From Streptomyces tuirus (GTDB taxonomy: Bacteria; Actinomycetota; Actinomycetes; Streptomycetales; Streptomycetaceae), in NCBI GenBank assembly GCA_018195615.1, contig JAGTPG010000002.1, positions 2,112,501 to 2,176,500 of the forward strand: a DNA stretch of 64,000 nucleotides. The letters are read 5' to 3'. Shown piece by piece: positions 8,362 through 17,723 of the stretch (positions are counted from its first letter, which is position 1; the number at the start of each line of letters is the position of its first letter). Made by a program: the position numbers and the translations under genes. The notes beneath the pieces are model-generated. The model did not search any database. It saw only the letters and a list, made by a program, of their open reading frames with translations, and was not told the origin of the DNA.

Positions 8362-9499
8362 CGGGGACCTCCATCTCGATCGTGGTGCCCTTGCCGGGCG
8401 CCGATTCCACGGTCAGCGTGCCGCCGGCGCCGCTCGCCCGGTCCCGCATGGAGACCAGGCCCAGATGGCGACCCGCGCGGCGGACAGCCCTCGGGTCGAA
8501 GCCACTGCCGTCGTCCGTGACGCGCAGGACGGCTCCGCCGCCGCGGCGGTCCAGGGTCACGTCGACGTGCTCGGCGCCGGAATGGCGCAGGGCGTTGTGC
8601 AGGGCCTCCTGGGCGACGCGCAGGACCGCCTCCTCCTGGGATGCGGGCAGGGCCTTCACGCCCCGGCCGGCGAAGGTCACGCGGGCGGAGTGGGCGCGGT
8701 CGAGGACCTGGATCTGCGTCCGGAGGGTCGCCATGAGGCCGTCCTCGTCGAGGGCCGCGGGGCGCAACTCGACGACGGCGGCGCGCAGTTCGTCGGCGGC
8801 CTCGGCGGCCAGGGCCGCGACCTGCTGGAGTTCGCCCTTGGCGCGGGAGGGGTCGCGGTCGATGAGGGCGGTGGCCGCCTGGGCCGTCAGGCGCAGGGAG
8901 AACAGTTTCTGGCTGACCGCGTCGTGCAGTTCGTGGGCGAGGCGGGAGCGTTCCTCGGCGATGGTGAGTTCGCGACTGCGTTCGTACAGGCGGGCGTTGG
9001 TGAGGGCGATCGCCGCGTGCTGGGCCAGGATGCCGAGCAGTTCCTCGTCGTCCTCGGTGAAGCCGCAGCCGCCTTCGGGTCTCTCGCAGTTCTTGTTCGC
9101 CAGGAACAGCGCGCCGATGACCTCGTCGCCGTCACGGATCGGCAGGCCCAGGAAGTCGACCAGGTCGGGGTGGGCCTTCGGCCAGCCCTCGAAGCGGGGG
9201 TCCTCGCGGACGTCGGCGAGGCGCTCGGACCTGGCCTCGCGCAGCATCGCGGCGAGGATGCCGTGCTGGCGCGGGAGGGGGCCGATGGCCTTCCACTGTT
9301 CCTCGCTGACGCCGTCGACCACGAACTGGGCGAAGCCGCCGTGGTCGTCCGGCACGCCGAGCGCGGCGTACTGCGCGTCGAGCAGCTCACGGGCCGAGGC
9401 GACGATCGTCTTGAGGACGTCGCGCACCTCGAGATGCCTGCTCATGGCCAGCAGCGCGGAGCTCACCGCGGCAAGGCCGGACCGGGGACCGTGACTCAT
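8354..9499 (-). CDS. GAF-domain sensor histidine kinase (HisKA_3 type)
   Basis: This 381-residue soluble kinase has a GAF domain (about residues 25-172), a HisKA_3 dimerisation domain with phospho-acceptor His192 in AEERSRLAHELHDAVSQ, and a HATPase_c domain (VAQEALHNALRHSGA N-box, DDGSGFD G1 box, GLVSMRDR G2 box). The arrangement matches the DevS/NarX-like kinases of actinobacteria, but there is only one GAF and no obvious haem-ligand set, so the signal is unknown. No membrane segment is present. It overlaps the response regulator gene, so the pair is co-translated. Confidence 0.95.
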   Translation of the reverse strand: MSHGPRSGLAAVSSALLAMSRHLEVRDVLKTIVASARELLDAQYAALGVPDDHGGFAQFVVDGVSEEQWKAIGPLPRQHGILAAMLREARSERLADVREDPRFEGWPKAHPDLVDFLGLPIRDGDEVIGALFLANKNCERPEGGCGFTEDDEELLGILAQHAAIALTNARLYERSRELTIAEERSRLAHELHDAVSQKLFSLRLTAQAATALIDRDPSRAKGELQQVAALAAEAADELRAAVVELRPAALDEDGLMATLRTQIQVLDRAHSARVTFAGRGVKALPASQEEAVLRVAQEALHNALRHSGAEHVDVTLDRRGGGAVLRVTDDGSGFDPRAVRRAGRHLGLVSMRDRASGAGGTLTVESAPGKGTTIEMEVPGG

Positions 9500-9735
9500 G
9501 TCCTCACGGTACCGGCGGGCAGTGACAGCGCGGATCGGACCCGTGGCCGCGGGTGCCAGGTCCGGTGGGCCTAGGTCGTGGGGAGGAGGGGGCCGGGCGG
9601 CGGGGCGTAGGACCGGGGGCGCCGGGCCCGTGGCGTAGGGCGAAGGGACCCGGTGGTGTGCGGCCCGCGTCCGAGGCGCCCGAGCGGCCCCCGTTCCTAC
9701 GTTGGGGGCACGGGATCACGACGAGGGAGCTGACC

Positions 9736-10434
9736 ATGCCGGTTGCGATCATCACCGGGGCATCGAAGGGCTTGGGCCGTGCGCTCGCCGAGGCCCTGGC
9801 CGGGCGGGGCTGGGACCTGGTGCTCGACGCCAGGGGTGCCGAGGCCCTCCAGGAGGCGGCCGAGGCCGTTTCCGTGGCCGGCGCGCGCGTGACCGCCCTG
9901 CCCGGGGACGTGACGGACGCCGCGCACCGGGTGGAGCTGGTGTCGGCGGCGCGGGAGTTCGGCGGTGTCGACCTGCTGGTGCACAACGCGAGCGCGCTGG
10001 GCGCCGAGCCGCTGGTGCGGTTGGCGGAGCTGCCCCTGGAGGGGCTGCGCCGGGCGCTGGAGGTGAACCTGGTGGCGGGGCTGGGGCTGGTCCAGGAGGC
10101 GCTGCCCCTGCTGCGGGCCTCGCGGGCGGGCACCGTCGTCGCGGTCAGCTCGGACGCGGCGGCGGAGGCGTACGAGACGTGGGGTGGCTACGGGGCGTCC
10201 AAGGCGGCGCTGGACCATCTGATCGCGGTGCTCGCCGTGGAGGAGCCGGGGTTGCGGGTCTGGGCGGTGGATCCCGGTGACATGGCCACGGATCTGTACG
10301 CGGCGGCGGTACCGGAGGATGACGATCCGCGGCCGGAGCCGGCCACCGTGGTGCCGGGGTTCCTGCGGCTGCTGGACCAGCGGCCGGCGAGCGGGCGGTA
10401 CGGGGCTCCGGCTCTGCTGGACGGGGCCCGATGA
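9736..10434 (+). CDS. SDR-family oxidoreductase
   Basis: This 232-residue protein is a classical short-chain dehydrogenase: TGASKGLG cofactor loop at residues 7-14, HNASALGAEP, a catalytic Ser in VAVSSDAA and YGASKAAL (YxxxK). It probably uses NADP(H); the substrate is unknown. The ATG at 9736 was chosen over an upstream ATG because the dinucleotide-binding strand starts directly after it and GAGGGAGC lies upstream. Its stop overlaps the start of the QueA-like gene by four bases (ATGA), so the two are translationally coupled. Confidence 0.92.
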   Translation: MPVAIITGASKGLGRALAEALAGRGWDLVLDARGAEALQEAAEAVSVAGARVTALPGDVTDAAHRVELVSAAREFGGVDLLVHNASALGAEPLVRLAELPLEGLRRALEVNLVAGLGLVQEALPLLRASRAGTVVAVSSDAAAEAYETWGGYGASKAALDHLIAVLAVEEPGLRVWAVDPGDMATDLYAAAVPEDDDPRPEPATVVPGFLRLLDQRPASGRYGAPALLDGAR

Positions 10435-11474
10435 CACTGGCCGTGCGGGTTCCCGAGGAGTTGTCCGCGCGGGTGCCGGTCGAGCAGCGGGGGCCCGGGC
10501 TGGACCGGGACGCCGTACGGCTGCTGGTGTCGCGGGGTGCCGAGGTGGCGCATCACACGTTCATGGACTTGCCGCGGCTGTTGCGGGCGGGGGATCTGCT
10601 CGTGGTCAACACCTCGGCCACGCTGGCGGCGGCCGTGGACGGATGGATCGGGCACGCGCGCGTGGTGGTGCACTTCTCCACCCGTGGGGACGACGGCCGC
10701 TGGGCCGTGGAGCTGCGGGAGCCCGACGGGCGGGGCACCACGCGCGCGCGTGCGGGCGGACCCGGGGGTACCGAGGTCTGTCTGCCGGGAGGCGTGCGGC
10801 TGGTACTGGAGGAGCCACTGAGCGGGCGGAGCGAGCGGCTGTGGTGGGCGCGGGTCACCGGGCCAGGTGTGCTGGGGCTGCTGCGGGAGCACGGGCGGCC
10901 GATCCGCTACTCCTACACGGAGCGGGACCAGCCGCTGTCCGTCTACCAGACGGTGTTCGCGTTGCCGTCCGCGGACGGGGCGGGCAGTGCGGAGATGCCG
11001 AGTGCGGCGCGGCCTTTCACGGCCCGGATGGTGGCGGAGCTGGTCAGCCGGGGGGTGCAGTTCGCGCCGGTCGTGTTGCACACGGGAGTGGCGTCGGCGG
11101 AGGCGCACGAGCCGCCCTGTCCGGAGCGTTTCGTGGTGCCCGAGGCGTCGGCGCGGCTGATCAACGCCGTGCGGGCCGGTGGGGGCCGGGTCGTGGCGGT
11201 CGGGACGACGGCGGTGCGGGCCGTGGAGTCGGCGGCGGGTGCCGACGGGGTCGTGGGGCCGCGGGCGGGGTGGACCGATCTGGTGGTGACACCGGAGCGC
11301 GGGGTGCGTGTCGTGGACGGCCTGCTGACCGGGCTGCACGAGCCGGAGGCCTCGCATCTGCTGATGCTGGAGGCGGTCGGAGGGCGGGTGGCGATCGAGC
11401 GGGGCTACGGGGCCGCGCTGCAAGGCCGCTACCTGTGGCACGAGTTCGGGGACGTGCACCTCTTGCTGCCCTGA
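10431..11474 (+). CDS. S-adenosylmethionine:tRNA ribosyltransferase-isomerase family (QueA-like)
   Basis: This 347-residue protein has the QueA fold throughout: HHTFMDLPRLLRAGDLLVVNTSAT near the N-terminus, GRPIRYSYTERDQPLSVYQTVF in the middle, PFTARMVAELVSRGVQFAPVVLHTGV and, at the end, ASHLLMLEAV and Y..AL...YLWHEFGD. QueA transfers the ribosyl part of SAM to 7-aminomethyl-7-deazaguanine in tRNA to make epoxyqueuosine. No tgt, queC, queD, queE or queG gene is in the window; the neighbour is a coupled SDR. The gene may act in queuosine synthesis with distant partners or on another substrate. Confidence 0.9.
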   Translation: MTLAVRVPEELSARVPVEQRGPGLDRDAVRLLVSRGAEVAHHTFMDLPRLLRAGDLLVVNTSATLAAAVDGWIGHARVVVHFSTRGDDGRWAVELREPDGRGTTRARAGGPGGTEVCLPGGVRLVLEEPLSGRSERLWWARVTGPGVLGLLREHGRPIRYSYTERDQPLSVYQTVFALPSADGAGSAEMPSAARPFTARMVAELVSRGVQFAPVVLHTGVASAEAHEPPCPERFVVPEASARLINAVRAGGGRVVAVGTTAVRAVESAAGADGVVGPRAGWTDLVVTPERGVRVVDGLLTGLHEPEASHLLMLEAVGGRVAIERGYGAALQGRYLWHEFGDVHLLLP

Positions 11475-11818
11475 AGGGCCCTCACACAGAGCATCGCTTG
11501 TGCAACTAGCGGTGAGACCGGACGTGGTCCGATGTGAGCCCGCGCATAGGACCCACGTCACGTACGAAAGGACGTAGGAGACAAAGCCGGGCCTTTTGAG
11601 CGGCGTAGACGTTCCAGTCTGCCCCGATTTGCCCCTCCCTGATCCACTATCGCCTTTCGTACGTCACACCTTTGCCACGCAATTTTGCGGCCGCTAAGAA
11701 TGGCTGCCGTCGCTCAGCGCCGTGGGTTCACCTCCGCGGCGTTCGTGTCGGAAACACACCGAGTCCAACGCCGGACGCCGAGCGACTCCCGCGCTATTCG
11801 AAGAGGTCCAGAACCACC
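11475..11818. other. Intergenic region with long-range inverted repeat
   Basis: These 344 bases hold no gene I can support. ACGTACGAAAGG (11560-11571) and its exact reverse complement CCTTTCGTACGT (11653-11664) lie 81 bases apart and flank the likely promoter zone of the transglycosylase gene. I looked for a ydaO (cyclic di-AMP) riboswitch, which precedes several Streptomyces cell-wall hydrolase genes, and could not find its conserved core. A transcript from this region would have a long leader. Confidence 0.5.
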
Positions 11819-12547
11819 ATGCCCAAGAACATCTTCAGCCGTGGCCACAGTCGTACCCTGACCCGTCACCACAAGATCGCCATGGCGGGTGTCGCCACCC
11901 TCGGCGCCGCCGCCATCGGGTTCTCCGCGGTGCCGAGCGGCGCGTCGACGAAGACCACGACCGAGGCCGCTCAGCCGGCTGCGGTGGCGTTCAGCACCGA
12001 GCAGATCAAGGACGTCAAGGCGAGCGTCACCGACCAGATGGCCGGTGCCAGCCTGAAGGCGGAGCAGATCGAGGCCAAGAAGAAGGCCGACGCAGCTGCC
12101 GCCGCCAAGAAGAAGGCCGAGGCCGAGGCCGCGAAGAAGAAGGCCGAGGCCGAGCGCAAGGCCAAGGAGGCCGCGAGCCGCGCCGCCAAGCGCGCCGAGG
12201 CCAAGAAGGCCGCCAAGAAGACCTACCCGAACAACCTCGACGGCTGGATCCGCGAGTCGCTCGACGTCATGAAGAAGCACGGGATCCCCGGCTCCTACGA
12301 CGGCATCAAGCGCAACATCATCCGTGAGTCCTCGGGTAACCCGAAGGCGATCAACAACTGGGACATCAACGCCATCAACGGCATCCCGTCGAAGGGCCTG
12401 CTGCAGGTCATCCCGCCGACCTTCGCGCACTGGCACGTCCCCGGCACCTCCTGGGACATCTACGACCCGGTCGCCAACATCACCGCCGCCTGCAACTACG
12501 CGGCCGACAAGTACGGCTCGATGGACAACGTCAACAGCGCGTACTGA
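11819..12547 (+). CDS. Secreted lytic transglycosylase with coiled-coil (SLT domain)
   Basis: This 242-residue protein has an N-terminal export segment (about residues 18-44, ending GAS), a Lys/Ala/Glu-rich coiled coil (about 82-134) and a C-terminal SLT-type lysozyme-like domain (about 138-242). Glu170 in IIRESSGNPKA is the expected catalytic acid, followed by KGLLQVIPPTF and AACNYAADKYGS. It cleaves peptidoglycan glycan strands outside the membrane. The ATG at 11819 is preceded by AGAGGT. The long preceding leader suggests regulation at the RNA or promoter level. The FHA/ABC transporter gene converges from the right, with a strong hairpin between them. Confidence 0.92.
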   Translation: MPKNIFSRGHSRTLTRHHKIAMAGVATLGAAAIGFSAVPSGASTKTTTEAAQPAAVAFSTEQIKDVKASVTDQMAGASLKAEQIEAKKKADAAAAAKKKAEAEAAKKKAEAERKAKEAASRAAKRAEAKKAAKKTYPNNLDGWIRESLDVMKKHGIPGSYDGIKRNIIRESSGNPKAINNWDINAINGIPSKGLLQVIPPTFAHWHVPGTSWDIYDPVANITAACNYAADKYGSMDNVNSAY

Positions 12548-12582
12548 GGCTGGCGCGGACCTCTGCTTCGCTGAACGGAACG

Positions 12583-12622
12583 CCGAAGGGCGGCACCCAC
12601 CTGACGGGGTGCCGCCCTTCGG
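12583..12622. terminator. Bidirectional terminator
   Basis: A 16-bp perfect stem, CCGAAGGGCGGCACCC (12583-12598) with GGGTGCCGCCCTTCGG (12607-12622), lies between the convergent transglycosylase and FHA/ABC genes. Confidence 0.9.
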
Positions 12623-12639
12623 GCGTCGCGAAGCGGGGA

Positions 12640-15183
12640 CTACTTGCGCATGACCTCCGGCTCGTGGCGGCGCAGGAAGCGGGCCACGAAGAACCCGCAG
12701 ATCACGCCGAGGGCGAGCAGCGCTCCCATGTCCATGGCCCAGGCGCCGACCGTGTGCTCCCACAGCGGGTCGTTGTCGCCGGCCGTCTCGGGCGGGCTGA
12801 TCTTGTTGAAGTCCAGCGTGGCACCGGAGGCGGCGACCGCCCAGCGCGACGGCATCAGGAACGAGAACTGGTTCACACCGATCGAGCCGTGCAGCGTGAA
12901 CAGGCAGCCGGTGAAGACGACCTGGATGATCGCGAACATCACCAGCAGCGGCATGGTCTTCTCGGCGGTCTTGACCAGCGACGAGATGATCAGGCCGAAC
13001 ATCATCGACGTGAAGCCCAGGGCCATGATCGGGATGGAGAGCTCGACGAGGGTCGCGCTGCCGAGGACCAGGCCCTCCTCGGGGATCTCCCGGCTGGAGA
13101 AGCCGATGACACCGACCAGCAGGCCCTGCAGCACGGTGATCATGCCGAGCACGAACACCTTCGACATCAGGTACGCCGACCGCGACAGGCCGGTCGCGCG
13201 CTCCCGCTCGTAGATCACCCGTTCCTTGATCAGCTCTCGGACCGAGTTGGCCGCGCCGGCGAAGCAGGCGCCGACCGCGAGGATCAGCAGGACCGTGGTG
13301 GCCGTGCCGTTCGGGATGATCCGGCCGGTCTGCGGGTTCTCCGGGTTCGGCAGCAGGCCCCGGTCCGCGTCGATGAGCAGGCTCACCGCGCCGAGCACCG
13401 CCGGCAGGATCACCATCAGGGCGAGGAAGCCCTTGTCCGACGCGATCACCGAGACATAGCGCCGGACCAGCGTGACGAACTGCGACATCCAGCCCTGCGG
13501 CTTCGGCGGCTTCATCGCCTGCATCGGCGGAACCTGTACGGACTGCGGCGCGACGGCGTCGAGGTCCGCGGCGTACATCTGGTAGTGCTGCGAGCCCTTC
13601 CAGCGGCCCGCCCAGTCGTAGTCGCGGTAGTTCTCGAAGGCGGAGAAGACATCGGCCCAGGTGTCGTAGCCGAAGAAGTTCAGCGCCTCCTCCGGCGGGC
13701 CGAAGTAGGCCACCGAGCCGCCGGGCGCCATCACCAGCAGCTTGTCGCACAGGGCCAGCTCGGCCACGGAGTGCGTGACGACGAGGACCGTACGGCCGTC
13801 GTCGGCGAGGCCGCGCAGCAGCTGCATCACGTCACGGTCCATGCCCGGGTCGAGGCCCGAGGTGGGCTCGTCCAGGAAGATCAGCGACGGCTTGGTCAGC
13901 AGCTCCAGGGCCACCGAGACGCGCTTGCGCTGGCCGCCGGAGAGGGACGTGACCTTCTTGTCCTTGTGGATGTCGAGCTTGAGCTCGCGCAGCACCTCGT
14001 CGATGCGGGCCTCGCGCTCGGCCGCCGTGGTGTCGGCGGGGAAGCGGAGCTTGGCCGCGTACTTGAGGGCCTTCTTGACGGTCAGCTCCTTGTGCAGGAT
14101 GTCGTCCTGCGGGACCAGACCGATGCGCTGGCGCAGTTCGGCGAACTGCTTGTAGAGGTTCCGGTTGTCGTAGAGGACCTCGCCCTGGTCGGCCGGGCGG
14201 TAGCCGGTGAGCGCCTTGAGCAGGGTCGACTTGCCGGAGCCGGACGGGCCGATGACCGCGATCAGCGACTTCTCCGGGACGCCGAAGGAGACGTCCTTGA
14301 GGATCTGCTTGCCGCCGTCGACCGTGACGGTCAGGTGGCGGGCCGAGAAGGACACCTCACCGGTGTCGACGAACTCCTCGAGCCGGTCGCCGACGATCCG
14401 GAACGTCGAGTGGCCGACGCCGACGACGTCGGCCGGGCCGAGCAGCTGCGCGCCGCCCTTGGGGATCGGCTGGCCGTTGACGTACGTGCCGTTGTGCGAG
14501 CCCAGGTCGCGGATCTCCATGCGGCCGTCGGGCGTCGAGTGGAACTCGGCGTGGTGCCGGGAGACCTGCAGGTCGGAGACGACCAGTTCGTTCTCCAGGG
14601 CACGGCCGATGCGCATCACGCGGCCGAGGGAGAACTGGTGGAACGTGGTGGGGCTGCGGTCGCCGTGGACCGGCGGCGCCCCCGCGACACCGCCGGGGCC
14701 CTGCTGCTGCGGGATCTGGGCCGCTTGCTGCTGCGGCTGCTGCCAGCCGGCCTGGGCCTGCTGGGGCGGGGCCTGTTGCGGCGTCTGCTGGGCGGGCGCC
14801 TGCTGGGCCCAGCCGGCGTTCGCCCCGTGCGCGGCGTACGGCTGCTGGGGCTGGGCCTGCGGCGTGGCGACGGATGCCGCGGCGCCGGAGAGGTTCAGGC
14901 GCGGTCCGTCGGTGGCGTTGCCCAGGTTCACCGCCGAGCCCGGGCCGAGCTCCATCTGATGGATCCGCTGCCCCTGCACGAACGTGCCGTTGGTGCTGCC
15001 GTGGTCCTCGATGACCCAACTGCGGCCGTTGAAGCTGACCGTGGCGTGACGCCAGGAGACCCTGGCGTCGTCGAAGACGACGTCCCCCTGCGGATCACGT
15101 CCGAGGGTGTATGCCCTGGACGGATCGAGCGTCCAGGTACGTCCGTTTGATTCCAGTACGAGTTCCGGCACTCCATGCCCCAC
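12640..15183 (-). CDS. FHA-domain ABC transporter (ATPase and permease fused)
   Basis: This 847-residue protein joins two FHA phosphothreonine-binding domains (about residues 5-100, RVSWRHATVSFNGRSWVIEDHGSTNG; and about 185-265, VSRHHAEF and DLGSHNGTYVNG), a Gln/Pro/Ala-rich linker between them, an ABC ATPase (Walker A GPSGSGKS, LSGGQRKR, LDEPTSGLDP) and a six-helix ABC2-type permease. It is the actinobacterial relative of mycobacterial Rv1747, whose FHA domains are bound after Ser/Thr kinase phosphorylation. Cargo is unknown. The start is a GTG at 15183; a second GTG four codons later is also possible. No kinase gene is adjacent. Confidence 0.92.
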   Translation of the reverse strand: MGHGVPELVLESNGRTWTLDPSRAYTLGRDPQGDVVFDDARVSWRHATVSFNGRSWVIEDHGSTNGTFVQGQRIHQMELGPGSAVNLGNATDGPRLNLSGAAASVATPQAQPQQPYAAHGANAGWAQQAPAQQTPQQAPPQQAQAGWQQPQQQAAQIPQQQGPGGVAGAPPVHGDRSPTTFHQFSLGRVMRIGRALENELVVSDLQVSRHHAEFHSTPDGRMEIRDLGSHNGTYVNGQPIPKGGAQLLGPADVVGVGHSTFRIVGDRLEEFVDTGEVSFSARHLTVTVDGGKQILKDVSFGVPEKSLIAVIGPSGSGKSTLLKALTGYRPADQGEVLYDNRNLYKQFAELRQRIGLVPQDDILHKELTVKKALKYAAKLRFPADTTAAEREARIDEVLRELKLDIHKDKKVTSLSGGQRKRVSVALELLTKPSLIFLDEPTSGLDPGMDRDVMQLLRGLADDGRTVLVVTHSVAELALCDKLLVMAPGGSVAYFGPPEEALNFFGYDTWADVFSAFENYRDYDWAGRWKGSQHYQMYAADLDAVAPQSVQVPPMQAMKPPKPQGWMSQFVTLVRRYVSVIASDKGFLALMVILPAVLGAVSLLIDADRGLLPNPENPQTGRIIPNGTATTVLLILAVGACFAGAANSVRELIKERVIYERERATGLSRSAYLMSKVFVLGMITVLQGLLVGVIGFSSREIPEEGLVLGSATLVELSIPIMALGFTSMMFGLIISSLVKTAEKTMPLLVMFAIIQVVFTGCLFTLHGSIGVNQFSFLMPSRWAVAASGATLDFNKISPPETAGDNDPLWEHTVGAWAMDMGALLALGVICGFFVARFLRRHEPEVMRK

Positions 15184-15369
15184 TGAGTTGTCCCCCGAGT
15201 TACCCCCGACATGGGGAGTCTAGGGATGTCGAACATCGGGGGAACTATTTCAGGAGCGGCCCCCTGACCGAAAGTCGGGCCTTGTGAAGAGCGCGTACGG
15301 ACGCTTCAGCCGATTCCGTTGACGGGGTTGAAAACGGGCCGGAGAGTGGTATTTCGACGCGAGGGGGAC

Positions 15370-17594
15370 ATGCGCGGTGTTCCCGCCGCGCAGCGGATCG
15401 GGGGGTCTGCCATGGGTGCTGCCACAGGTGCCGAGTCGGCGAGGGGCGGCACACGCGTGCCGTGGGGGGACGTGCTGATGTCCGCCGTCGCCGCCGTGAG
15501 CTGGGCGTTGATCGGGATGGCGGGCACGGCGGCGCTGGGCCTGCGGCTTCTGGAAGCCGACGCGGTGGGCTCGTTGGGGCCGATGACCGCGGCGGTGGTG
15601 GCCCTGGGGGCGGGTGGTTCGGTCACGCCGTCCGGTGACGTGTCGGCGTTCGGCCTGTCGACCGCTCAGGCGGACACGGCCATCGAGATCACGCCACTGG
15701 GTGTGAGCGTGGTGGGCGCGGTGCTGTTGTCGTACTTCTTCCTGCGGTCCTTGCGGGCGGCGGGAGTTGCGATCTCGCCGGCCGAACTCGCCGCGCGGGC
15801 AGGCGCGGTGGTCGCGCTGTTCGTGGCGATGCTGGGCGGTCTGGCGTGGGCGGGGCACGACGTCATCACGATCGACGGTGGCTCGCTCGGACTGGACGAC
15901 CTGACCGGCGGGGCGGGGGCGGCGGTGTGGAGATCCCTGGGCTCGGGGACGTCGGCGGGCTGCTGCCGGACCGGCTCGGTGACCTGGTCGACGCGCGGGC
16001 GGCGGTCGGTTTCACGGTCGACACCGTGCCCACGCTGCTCGGCGGCCTCGGGTGGTCGGCCGGGATCCTCCTCGTCGCCCTGCTGGCCTCGCGCCGCACG
16101 CCGCTGCCGCGAGGCTGGGAGGCCGTGCACCGGGTCGTGCGGCCCGCCGTGTCCGCGGTGGTGACCGTGCTGCTGGTGGCGGTGGCGGCGGGGCTCGCGG
16201 CGGCGGTGTACGCGGCGATCGGCGACGACCACCCGAAGCGGATCGCCGGCGCCGCGCTGCTCGGGGCGCCCAACGGGGTGTGGCTGGGCGTGCTGATCGG
16301 CCTGCTGGTGCCGTGGGACGGCCGGGCGACGGGCGAACTGACCCGTTTCCTGCCGGACCCGCTGGACGACCTGCTCGCCGTCCGCTCCGACCAGCCGGTG
16401 ACGTTGGGGCGACTGGCCGAGCTGGACGGACGGGTGTGGCTGCTGGGGGTGGCCGCGGCGCTGATGATGCTGCTGGCGGGGGTGTTGGTGGGCGTGCGGA
16501 CGCCGGTGGGGAGTGTGGCGGGGGCGGGCGGACACCGGGTACGGCCTGAGGGAGGCGGGGGCGTACCGGGTTCGGGTGCTCTTCGTTTCGCGGGCCGGTG
16601 CGCGCTGCGGCTGGGCGTCGTGACCGCGGTCGCGCTGCCGTTGCCGGCCTGGCTGACGGACGTGTCCGTGACCGCCTCCCTGTCCGTGCTCGGCTTCGAC
16701 GCGTTCGGCGCGGGCATCGAGTTGCACGGGCACCGGGGCACGGCGCTGCTGCTCGGCGCGGTGTGGGGCGCGGGCGCCGGGGCTGCGGGGGCGTTGCTCG
16801 CGTGGGCGAGCGGGGCGGCGGGACGGTCGGCGGCGGCGTTGGCCTTGGCGGACGGGACGACCGGATCCGGTGGGGCGGGGAGCCGGGCGGGCGCTGGGTG
16901 GACCGGCGAGGACAGGGGCGCTGGGCAGGCGGGGCCGGGGGCCACCGGCACGGGGCAGTCCGGCTTTCCCGACGCCGGGCGGTCCACGGCCTGGGGCGAG
17001 CCACACGCCGGACAGCCCACGGCCTGGAGCGAGCCACAGGCCGGAGGGCCCCCGGCTCGGGGCGAGCCACACGCCGGAGGGCCCCCGGCTCGGGGCGAGT
17101 CAGGCGCCGCGCGGGCGTCGTACGGGGAGGAGGCCGGCCCGTACGCACCGGGTACGCCGTACCGGCCGCCGAACCCGGCCACCAATCCCTACCTCCGGGT
17201 GCCGGACGAGGTGCGAGGGCCGGAGGACGCTCGGCCCGCTGAGGAAGGGCGGCCCGGCGAGCCATCCCGGGACGGCCGAGGGCCACGGCCCGGCCAGTCC
17301 CCGCAACCTAGCGGGCCCCCTCGCCCCGGTCATGCTCCGCCCCCCGCCCCGCACCCGCGGCCCGGTGAGGTCAGCCCGCCGGACGGGACACCTCCGGGCG
17401 GTGAACCCAGCGGCCCGGGGGACGGTGACGTCTACGGCGCGCCGACCGTGGCGCGGCCGGTCGGGCCGCCTCCGCGAGGGCCGCGGCAGCCGCCCGGGCC
17501 GAGGGGCGGGAACCGTCCGGCCAGGCCGGACGACGGGCCGCCGCCCCCGCCTCCTCCTCCCCCGCCGCCGCGGAAACCGCGGGGCGGGAGGTGA
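15370..17594 (+). CDS. Streptophobe-family membrane protein (one frameshift)
   Basis: Two frames together give one protein of about 740 residues. The first (15370 to about 15915) encodes membrane helices starting with VPWGDVLMSAVAAVSWALIG; the second continues GGVEIPGLGDVGGLLPDRLG to the end. One base is missing in the G-rich run at about 15908-15925. The body has about ten hydrophobic segments and the last 230 residues are Pro/Gly-rich with a tandem repeat. The family name streptophobe describes Streptomyces-restricted hydrophobic proteins of unknown function. The ATG at 15370 follows GAGGGGGA; ATGs at 15319 and 15412 are alternatives. The Pro-rich tail is probably cytoplasmic. Confidence 0.75.
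16974..17105 (+). repeat. Four tandem 33-bp (11-residue) repeats
   Basis: Four head-to-tail units (16974-17006, 17007-17039, 17040-17072, 17073-17105) encode AGRSTAWGEPH, AGQPTAWSEPQ, AGGPPARGEPH and AGGPPARGESG in the tail of the streptophobe protein. The last two differ by only two bases, showing recent duplication. Confidence 0.9.
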
Positions 17595-17723
17595 TCCCGG
17601 TGGCGCCGGGACGCGGGACCGGTACGTAAGGTTCACGCCATCGGCGCGACACCCACTGTTCGCTGTCCGCAAGGCGGACCTCAGGGGCGGTACGGCCCGC
17701 GTGCCGGATACGGTGGAACCACC

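Noticed and set aside
11580..11818. Cyclic di-AMP (ydaO) riboswitch before the transglycosylase gene
   Set aside because: Expected for some Streptomyces cell-wall hydrolases, but the conserved core sequences could not be found.
15900..15930. Programmed ribosomal frameshift in the streptophobe gene
   Set aside because: No slippery heptamer plus structure is evident and the same kind of one-base loss occurs in many unrelated genes of the window.
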